Assembly (NCBI GenBank): GCA_029857925.1
Contig: JAOUGF010000096.1
Span: forward strand, 1 to 7,342
Direction of reading: 5' to 3'
DNA from: Gammaproteobacteria bacterium
GTDB lineage: Bacteria > Pseudomonadota > Gammaproteobacteria > S012-40
Length of the DNA: 7,342 bases
Shown here in pieces: positions 1 through 7,342 of this stretch. Both the position numbers and the translations under genes were made by a program. Positions within the stretch are counted from its first letter, which is position 1; the number at the start of each line of letters is the position of its first letter. Below the pieces are notes generated by a model. The model worked only from the letters and a program-made list of their open reading frames with translations. It was not told where the DNA came from and did no database searches.

Positions 1-189
1 CTGCCGCAAGATTTTGATTATCAACAGATTTCTGGACTATCCGCCGAGGTGCGTCAAAAACTGGCCACCCAACGCCCGCCGACCGTGGGGCATGCGGCGC
101 GTATTCCTGGCATAACACCGGCGGCGGTCACACTATTACTTATCCATTTACGCCGCAAGCGTTATATACTACAAGGGCAAGCATCCTAA
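1..189 (+). CDS. mnmG: MnmG (GidA), C-terminal end, partial
   Basis: This is the last 62 codons and TAA stop of an open frame that enters from the left edge. It reads LPQDFDYQQISGLSAEV..., then TVGHAARIPGITPAAVTLLL, which matches the conserved C-terminal helical domain of MnmG (compare the family pattern DFDY-x-x-(I/V)-SGLS-x-E and the A-x-RI-x-G-(V/I)-TPAA motif). MnmG is the FAD-dependent partner of MnmE; the complex installs the (carboxymethyl)aminomethyl group at C5 of wobble uridine 34 in certain tRNAs. The C-terminal domain is the part that contacts MnmE. FAD-binding and catalytic regions lie outside the window. rsmG starts 21 bases downstream on the same strand, the usual gammaproteobacterial arrangement. 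Identification is by family resemblance and is strengthened by the neighbours. Confidence 0.93.
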   Translation: MPQDFDYQQISGLSAEVRQKLATQRPPTVGHAARIPGITPAAVTLLLIHLRRKRYILQGQAS

Positions 190-210
190 CCTGGATAACT
201 TCTTAATATT

Positions 211-870
211 ATGAGACATAGCAGCGAACGCGTGTTAACCAACTCCGACAACGTCAGCGGCATCATCGCGGCGGGTGCAAAAGAACTTGGTTTGTCCCTA
301 GAGGCGTCACAGATCGACCGTCTGAACCGGTATGTCGCGTCGTTATATAAATGGAACCAAGTCTATAATTTAACCAGTGTGCGCAGGCCCGATCAAATCG
401 CCGTGCGGCATATCCTGGACAGCCTGGCGGTGTGGCCACACGTACGCGGTCAACGCGTGCTGGATGTCGGCAGTGGCGCCGGGTTACCTGGCATCCCCCT
501 TGCTATCCTTATGACGGATAAGCAATTTGTGTTGATCGACAGCATCGCCAAAAAGACCCGCTTCATGTTGCAGGCGGTGTTGGAGCTGGGCTTGCCGAAT
601 GTCGAAGTCGTGCAGCACCGCGTCGAAGACTATCGTACCGCCAGGCCGTTTGATACCATCGTGTCACGCGCCTTCTCGTCGATACGCGAAATGCTTGAGC
701 TTACACAAGAGGTGTTGGCACCCGGGGGGGTCTATCTCGCCCTGAAAGGTGCTTATCCTGAACATGAACTGGCCGAACTGCCTGCCGGATTTGGTGTCAC
801 CCAGATGGTACCCCTAAAGGTACCGGGCTTGGATGCCGAACGACACGTAGTGTGCATAGAACGCACGTGA
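211..870 (+). CDS. rsmG: RsmG, 16S rRNA (guanine-527-N7)-methyltransferase
   Basis: The product is 219 residues, a little longer than the roughly 207 of E. coli RsmG. It uses S-adenosylmethionine to methylate N7 of G527 in the 530 loop of 16S rRNA. Visible family motifs are KWNQVYNLTSVR (47-58), RHILDSL (66-72), the SAM-binding glycine loop VLDVGSGAGLPGIPLA (83-98), SRAF (152-155), LALKG (176-180) and the C-terminal VPGLDAERHVVCI (204-216). The fold is a Rossmann-type class I methyltransferase. About 15 extra residues precede the conserved start region, and no good Shine-Dalgarno sequence precedes ATG 211 (only GGAT at 193-196), so GTG at 232 is a possible alternative start; translation may be coupled to mnmG, which ends 21 bases upstream. 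A run of seven G at 724-730 encodes the conserved Pro-Gly-Gly and the frame stays open through it. Loss of this enzyme in other bacteria gives low-level streptomycin resistance (family knowledge). Confidence 0.96.
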   Translation: MRHSSERVLTNSDNVSGIIAAGAKELGLSLEASQIDRLNRYVASLYKWNQVYNLTSVRRPDQIAVRHILDSLAVWPHVRGQRVLDVGSGAGLPGIPLAILMTDKQFVLIDSIAKKTRFMLQAVLELGLPNVEVVQHRVEDYRTARPFDTIVSRAFSSIREMLELTQEVLAPGGVYLALKGAYPEHELAELPAGFGVTQMVPLKVPGLDAERHVVCIERT

Positions 871-878
871 ACGGCATC

Positions 879-885
879 GAGGAAG
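879..885 (+). promoter_or_regulatory. Ribosome binding site of parA
   Basis: GAGGAAG ends five bases before ATG 891. It decides the parA start: the frame is open upstream to a GTG at 852 inside rsmG, but that codon lacks such a site and would add 13 residues absent from the family. Confidence 0.75.
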
Positions 886-890
886 AACTT

Positions 891-1682
891 ATGTGCAAGG
901 TGATCGCCATTGCCAACCAAAAGGGCGGCGTGGGCAAGACCACGACGGCCCTCAATTTGGCGGCCTCTTTGGCGGCGACCAAGCGGCGGATTTTATTGGT
1001 GGATCTCGATCCCCAAGGCAACTCCACGATGGGCAGTGGGGTCGATAAAAACGGCCTGACGAAATCCAGTTATGACATCTTGATCGGCGATGTATCGGTC
1101 AAAGAGGTGATGGTGCCGAGCAGCGAGGCGGGTTATACGCTGGTGCCCACCAACGGCGACCTCACGGCGGCCGAGGTGCACCTGCTGGACATGACGGATC
1201 GCGAGTTTCGTTTGCGCAAGGCGTTGGCAGGTATTTTAGACGATTTCGATTATGTGTTGATCGACTGTCCGCCGTCGTTGAATATGTTGACAGTCAACGC
1301 GTTGGTGGCGGCCAATTCGGTGATGATCCCGATGCAATGCGAATATTTTGCGTTGGAAGGTCTGTCGGCGTTGATGGATACGATCAACAAGATCCGCGAG
1401 CGGCATAATCCCGGTTTGAGTATAGAAGGCCTGTTGCGCACGATGCACGATCCGCGCAACAACCTTACTAACGACGTCACCGAACAGATCGTCAAATATT
1501 TCGGCGATAAGGTCTATCGCACGATCATCCCGCGCAATGTGCGCCTGGCGGAGGCGCCCAGTCATGGCCTGCCGGTGCTGTTGTATGATCGCTTATCGCG
1601 CGGCGCGCAGGCCTATCTGGCGCTGGCGGGCGAAATCTTACGGCGTGACGACCCACCTGTGACACCGGATGCAGCGGCCTAA
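891..1682 (+). CDS. parA: ParA (Soj) chromosome partition ATPase
   Basis: The product is 263 residues, the usual length for a chromosomal ParA/Soj that lacks the N-terminal DNA-binding extension of plasmid P1-type ParA. It is a deviant Walker ATPase that binds nucleoid DNA as an ATP dimer and is released by ParB, which moves ParB-parS complexes apart. Motifs: deviant Walker A KGGVGKTT (11-18, signature lysine K11, P-loop lysine K16), A' motif DLDPQGN (38-44), Walker B YVLIDCPP (121-128, D125), EYFALEGL (151-158), then T-x-x-DPRNNLTNDV (184-196) and IPRNVRLAEAPSHGLPV (213-229). The usual tyrosine of T-M-Y-DPRN is histidine here (186). ATG 891 is preferred because of the good ribosome binding site and because the protein then begins directly with the first beta strand. 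The gene starts 20 bases after rsmG, so co-transcription is likely. Unlike in many relatives, parB does not follow immediately. Confidence 0.96.
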   Translation: MCKVIAIANQKGGVGKTTTALNLAASLAATKRRILLVDLDPQGNSTMGSGVDKNGLTKSSYDILIGDVSVKEVMVPSSEAGYTLVPTNGDLTAAEVHLLDMTDREFRLRKALAGILDDFDYVLIDCPPSLNMLTVNALVAANSVMIPMQCEYFALEGLSALMDTINKIRERHNPGLSIEGLLRTMHDPRNNLTNDVTEQIVKYFGDKVYRTIIPRNVRLAEAPSHGLPVLLYDRLSRGAQAYLALAGEILRRDDPPVTPDAAA

Positions 1683-1733
1683 CTACGCGCTGCACGCGCA
1701 GTATGCTTAAAAAAATTGCGCGTTCGACATGTT

Positions 1734-1750
1734 TTTTGCACAGTGAAACA
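1734..1750. promoter_or_regulatory. Degenerate parS-like inverted repeat (candidate)
   Basis: The site reads TTTTGCAC-A-GTGAAACA. The right half (1743-1750) is an exact match to half of the widely conserved chromosomal parS consensus TGTTTCACGTGAAACA; the left half matches 6 of 8 positions, and one extra base separates the halves. A second outer repeat, TGTTT at 1730-1734 with AAACA at 1746-1750, shares the right arm. The position just upstream of parB is a plausible one for parS, but the central one-base insertion would shift the half-sites relative to each other and could prevent ParB from binding as at a normal site. It could be a decayed parS, a site for ParB autoregulation, or chance. 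Confidence 0.3.
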
Positions 1751-1767
1751 ATAAGAAGTGATTTGCG

Positions 1768-1787
1768 CTGCGCCGATCAGGCCGCAG
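1768..1787 (+). other. Small imperfect hairpin upstream of parB
   Basis: CTGCGCC (1768-1774) can pair with GGCCGCAG (1780-1787) with one bulged C and a five-base loop GATCA. No T-run follows, so it does not look like an intrinsic terminator. It may lie in the parB 5' leader; no function can be assigned. Confidence 0.3.
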
Positions 1788-1843
1788 GCTGCACAAGTTA
1801 GGCGTATAGGGTTAAAAATCGGGGGCGCGGAGCACAAGGAATT

Positions 1844-2734
1844 ATGACTACACTCGGAAACAAAAAACGCGGCCTGGGCCGTGGCCTCGATGCGCTGCTG
1901 AGCAGTGTCGCACCGGCCGCACCGACGGTGCCCGGTCAGCAACACGTCACCGACGGCGAATTACGCGAATTACCGGTAGACCTCATCCAACGCGGGCGCT
2001 ATCAACCGCGCATGGAGATCCACCCCGAAAGCCTGGAAGAACTGGCGAACTCGATACGCGCGCAAGGCATCGTGCAGCCCATCGTGGTGCGCCCGTTGGA
2101 CGACACCGGGCGTTATGAAATCATCGCCGGTGAACGCCGTTGGCGCGCCGCGCAAATCGCGGGTTTGCACACCATCCCCGCGATCGTGCGCAACGTGCCC
2201 GACGAGGCCGCGATGGCGATGGCGCTCATCGAAAACATACAACGTGAAGAATTAAACCCGATCGAAGAGGCGACCGCGTTGTCGCGTTTGGTCGAAGAAT
2301 TCAGCATGACGCACAACCAGGTCGCCGATGCGGTCGGTCGTTCGCGCGTCGCGGTCACTAATTTGTTGCGCCTATTATCGCTGACGGACGATGTGAAACG
2401 CATGGTCACCAACGGCGATTTGGAAATGGGCCATGCCCGTGCGCTGCTCGCGTTGAGCGGTAATGCGCAATTGCAGGCCGCGCGCGCGGTCGTTGCGAAG
2501 GGTTTGTCGGTACGCGAGACCGAGCGTTTTGTGCGCCGCCTGCATACCCAAAAAGATGATGATAAAAAACCCGAAGCGGGTTCCGATCCGGATATACGTC
2601 GCTTGCAAACGCAGGTGTCGGAACGCCTGGGCGCCAAGGTGCGCATCGTACACGCCGCGAATGGCAAGGGGCGATTGGAGATAGGCTACAACAGCTTAGA
2701 AGAATTGGACGGCATTTTGGCGCATATTAAATAG
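1844..2734 (+). CDS. parB: ParB (Spo0J) chromosome partition protein, CTP-dependent clamp
   Basis: The product is 296 residues, normal for chromosomal ParB. The protein binds parS, loads as a CTP-dependent sliding clamp, spreads on neighbouring DNA and stimulates ParA ATPase. Order of parts: N-terminal ParA-contact motif KKRGLGRGLDALL (7-19); flexible linker (20-39); ParB/Srx nucleotide-binding domain with RYQPR (52-56), GIVQPIVVRP (75-84), the arginine box GERRWRAA (96-103) and ENIQREELNPIEEA (130-143); the helix-turn-helix THNQVADAVGRSRVAV (156-171) within the parS-reading domain; a charged linker around KDDDKKPEAG (237-246); and a C-terminal dimerisation domain (251-296). ATG 1844 is chosen because AAGGA (1836-1840) precedes it, although the spacing of three bases is short, and because the N-terminal motif starts at residue 7. 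An intrinsic terminator 24 bases after the stop ends this transcript. Confidence 0.97.
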   Translation: MTTLGNKKRGLGRGLDALLSSVAPAAPTVPGQQHVTDGELRELPVDLIQRGRYQPRMEIHPESLEELANSIRAQGIVQPIVVRPLDDTGRYEIIAGERRWRAAQIAGLHTIPAIVRNVPDEAAMAMALIENIQREELNPIEEATALSRLVEEFSMTHNQVADAVGRSRVAVTNLLRLLSLTDDVKRMVTNGDLEMGHARALLALSGNAQLQAARAVVAKGLSVRETERFVRRLHTQKDDDKKPEAGSDPDIRRLQTQVSERLGAKVRIVHAANGKGRLEIGYNSLEELDGILAHIK

Positions 2735-2758
2735 CGTGGCATACCGTCGAGGACGTAG

Positions 2759-2784
2759 AAAGGCGCACAGGGTGCGCCTTTTTT
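2759..2784 (+). terminator. Rho-independent terminator after parB
   Basis: A perfect stem pairs GGCGCAC (2762-2768) with GTGCGCC (2772-2778) around a three-base loop AGG. It is extended by AAA (2759-2761) against the first bases of the T-run, and six T residues follow at 2779-2784. It lies 24 bases after the parB stop and separates the partition genes from the signalling genes downstream. Confidence 0.92.
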
Positions 2785-2848
2785 GTTGGCAAATATACCA
2801 AAATAATGCCCTGTAGAATTGCGACACTCTAAATGATGTAGTAAGCTT

Positions 2849-2878
2849 TTGAATAGGCGATGCGTGGGTTGCTATTAC
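2849..2878 (+). promoter_or_regulatory. Weak candidate sigma-70 promoter of the signalling operon
   Basis: TTGAAT (2849-2854) and TATTAC (2873-2878) each match 4 of 6 consensus bases, with an 18-base spacer. Transcription from about 2885 would give a short leader carrying the ribosome binding site at 2893-2897. A promoter is expected somewhere between the terminator at 2784 and 2893, and this is the best I can see; the assignment is tentative. The rest of 2785-2848 is A/T-rich and shows no gene. Confidence 0.25.
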
Positions 2879-2892
2879 ACCCGCAGCTACAA

Positions 2893-2897
2893 AAGGA
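2893..2897 (+). promoter_or_regulatory. Ribosome binding site of the leader ORF
   Basis: AAGGA, preceded by two more A, ends eight bases before ATG 2906. It is the only strong Shine-Dalgarno sequence between the parB terminator and the kinase start at 3025, which is the main reason to believe that the small ORF at 2906 is translated. Confidence 0.65.
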
Positions 2898-2905
2898 TTT
2901 GTTTC

Positions 2906-3024
2906 ATGTTGGATGTGTCCGCTTTCGTCACGGCGCAGGTACGGTGTCCACGATCACCTGCGCCGCCGCCCTTCTCTTCACAACGCGATATCGCCGCTGA
3001 AAAGCGGCAGAATCATTACGCGCA

Positions 3025-3028
<4 letters not shown>
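2906..3028 (+). CDS. Small leader ORF (40 residues) coupled to the kinase gene
   Basis: This is an ATG-initiated frame of 40 codons ending in TGA. I do not recognise the peptide. It begins MLDVSAFVTAQVRCPR, continues with the proline-rich segment SPAPPPF (17-23, three consecutive prolines at 20-22 encoded CCG CCG CCC) and ends in a hydrophilic, charged tail, DIAAEKRQNHYAQ. It has no signal peptide or membrane segment. Three observations support translation: AAGGA eight bases upstream, position directly after a plausible promoter, and a stop codon overlapping the next start as ATGA (3025-3028). The kinase gene has no Shine-Dalgarno sequence of its own, so stop-restart coupling is the simplest reading. 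Two hairpins lie inside the ORF. Consecutive prolines can slow ribosomes in an EF-P-dependent way (established in general), so a regulatory leader peptide is possible, but this is inference. It could also be a chance frame. Confidence 0.5.
2931..2965 (+). other. Ten-base-pair inverted repeat in the kinase leader
   Basis: CGGCGCAGGT (2931-2940) is perfectly complementary to ACCTGCGCCG (2956-2965) across a 15-base loop. An alternative inner pairing, GGTG (2943-2946) with CACC (2955-2958), would compete with it. No T-run follows, so it is not a standard terminator. The right arm ends at the first of the three proline codons of the leader ORF (2963-2971), so a ribosome paused there would cover this arm. 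Confidence 0.5.
2993..3008 (+). other. GAAA-tetraloop hairpin just before the kinase start
   Basis: GCCGCT (2993-2998) pairs perfectly with AGCGGC (3003-3008) around a GAAA loop, a stable GNRA tetraloop. It ends 16 bases before the kinase ATG and lies inside the leader ORF, so ribosomes translating that ORF would melt it. It may limit independent initiation at the kinase start; that role is inferred. Confidence 0.45.
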
Positions 3029-6673
<3,645 letters not shown>

Positions 6674-6681
<8 letters not shown>

Positions 6682-7090
6682 GAAATTGCATTTATTGCTG
6701 GTGGATGACGATTCTTTTATCGCGCAATTGGTGACGCTCGTTTTGGCGGCGGATTTTGATATCCGACATGTTGAAGACGGATACCAGGCGTTGGCCAGTG
6801 TAGTGGCGCATCAACCGGACGTGGTCTTACTGGATATGGTGATGCCCGGCCTGTCGGGTGTTGAGGTGTGTCGCGAAATGCGTAAGCTGCCCGCACTGAA
6901 ACATACGCCTATCATCTTTTTTTCGGGCAATCCGGATGAATCTGAACGAAGGTCAGGATTTGACGCGGGAGGCGATGCGTTTATCGCCAAACCGGTCGTG
7001 CCCGGCACGCTACGCGCTCAACTAAGTCAAGCGCTGCAAGACGTCGCTCGCCGCCTTGCTGCGGAAGTCACGGCGGATTTACCGCATTAA
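6674..7090 (+). CDS. Stand-alone receiver-domain response regulator (CheY-like)
   Basis: The product is 138 residues and consists of one receiver domain without an output domain. Visible features are the first strand and acidic cluster LLLVDDD (7-13), phospho-acceptor D54 in LLDMVMPGLSG (52-62), S84 in the position of the conserved Ser/Thr (IIFFSGN) and K106 in IAKP. The last 20 or so residues form a helical tail. ATG 6674 is chosen over GTG 6665 because the protein then starts two or three residues before the first beta strand and because GGGTG (6663-6667) lies six bases upstream. The start overlaps the kinase gene by eight bases, indicating one operon and coupled translation. The most likely phosphodonor is H1150 of the kinase HPt domain (inferred from linkage). 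The output could be protein-protein interaction, as with CheY or phosphate-shuttle receivers; the target is unknown. Confidence 0.93.
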
Positions 7091-7338
7091 CGCGATGAAT
7101 TTCGCTTCTTGCGTTTTGGCGCGCGCTTTTTCTTCGGCACTTTTTTTTGCACACCTTTAGTCAGGCGCGCCTGCGTGTATTCAAAGCCGTTCCAACGATA
7201 GCGTTCGTGCTCTACCCCTTGCCGGTTTCCGGCGGTGTCTGCGGGGGTAGAGGTGTCTGGATGTTCGCTGATACTCAGTTCTATGTCGCTGAAACCGCGA
7301 GGCTTAGGCTTGGCCATCGTGACGGTCGCCTCAAGCAT
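7087..7338 (-). CDS. Small lysine-rich protein of unknown function, possibly 5'-partial
   Basis: I do not recognise this protein. From ATG at 7338 it has 83 residues. Residues 47-54 read YRWNGFEY, resembling the Y-x-W-(N/D)-G-x-x-Y pattern seen at the end of various uncharacterised bacterial proteins. The last 23 residues (61-83) contain 13 lysines or arginines, with PKKKRAPKRKKR at 68-79. Such a tail suggests nucleic-acid or ribosome binding, but no fold is visible. There is no signal peptide or membrane segment. The start is uncertain: only four bases remain before ATG 7338, so the frame may continue outside the window. A second ATG at 7317 (residue 8) has GAGG 11 bases upstream and would give 76 residues. 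The gene is convergent with the receiver gene, with stop codons overlapping in TTAA (7087-7090). No clear intrinsic terminator separates them. Confidence 0.6.
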   Translation of the reverse strand: MLEATVTMAKPKPRGFSDIELSISEHPDTSTPADTAGNRQGVEHERYRWNGFEYTQARLTKGVQKKVPKKKRAPKRKKRNSSR

Positions 7339-7342
7339 TTTT

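Larger units (their letters stand above)
1683..1843 (+). other. parA-parB intergenic region (161 bases)
   Basis: There is no coding sequence of note here; the only ATG-initiated frame I noticed is five codons at 1729. The region is locally A/T-rich at 1707-1717 and 1730-1757 and contains a parS-like imperfect inverted repeat and a small hairpin (listed separately). No convincing sigma-70 promoter was found; TATGCT (1702-1707) and TATAGG (1805-1810) resemble -10 hexamers but lack a matching -35 at normal spacing. parA and parB are often nearly adjacent in related genomes, so a gap of this size may carry a separate promoter or a partition site; that is inference. Confidence 0.6.

Noticed and set aside
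140..148. TTATCCATT, a 7-of-9 match to the DnaA box
   Set aside because: A single degenerate box inside the mnmG coding region, with no cluster or A/T-rich unwinding element nearby, is not evidence for an origin.
724..730. Run of seven G in rsmG as a possible frameshift or phase-variation site
   Set aside because: The frame is intact through it, and the run encodes the conserved Pro-Gly-Gly of the methyltransferase fold.
852..890. A longer parA starting at GTG 852 inside rsmG
   Set aside because: The extra 13 residues are absent from the ParA family, and the good Shine-Dalgarno sequence at 879-885 points to ATG 891.
1236..1565. Antisense frame of 109 codons opposite parA
   Set aside because: It lies wholly within the conserved parA gene, is histidine- and arginine-rich in the manner of a reverse-frame shadow, and has no recognisable domain.
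2900..2907. TGTTTCAT, similar to a parS half-site
   Set aside because: The second half (2908-2915) does not match, and a similar half-site at 3509-3516 in the kinase gene shows such octamers occur by chance.
7091..7160. T-runs and GC-rich stretches after the receiver gene as a possible terminator
   Set aside because: The T-runs are lysine codons of the - strand gene; only 4-5 bp competing stems precede them, so no intrinsic terminator can be supported.

Overview
The window looks like chromosomal DNA of a proteobacterium, most likely a gammaproteobacterium of moderate GC content. This rests on the order mnmG - rsmG - parA - parB, a conserved block that usually lies close to the replication origin, and on the protein sequences themselves. 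I cannot name the genus.

Layout. Positions 1-2734 hold the housekeeping block on the + strand: the last 62 codons of mnmG (tRNA wobble-uridine modification), rsmG (16S rRNA G527 methylation), parA and parB (chromosome partition). parA and parB are separated by 161 bases without a gene, which contain a degenerate parS-like inverted repeat and a small hairpin. A clear intrinsic terminator follows parB at 2759-2784.

From about 2785 to 7090 there is a separate + strand signalling unit. In many gammaproteobacteria the ATP synthase operon follows parB; here a sensory module lies there instead. It has a leader with a weak candidate promoter and a small 40-codon ORF (2906-3028). That ORF has a good Shine-Dalgarno sequence, a Pro-Pro-Pro stretch and two hairpins within it. 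Its TGA overlaps the ATG of the next gene (ATGA). The next gene encodes a 1218-residue hybrid histidine kinase with a MASE3-type membrane sensor, three PAS domains, HisKA, HATPase, a receiver and an HPt domain. It overlaps by 8 bases a gene for a stand-alone CheY-like receiver. Together the two proteins contain all the phospho-acceptors of a His-Asp-His-Asp phosphorelay but no DNA-binding or enzymatic output domain.

The right edge holds a convergent - strand ORF encoding a small protein with a very lysine/arginine-rich C-terminus. Its stop codon overlaps that of the receiver gene, and its 5' end may lie outside the window. I saw no tRNA, rRNA, CRISPR array, insertion sequence or other mobile element. 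The most notable observation is the small leader ORF that appears to couple translation to the kinase, which has no recognisable ribosome binding site of its own.
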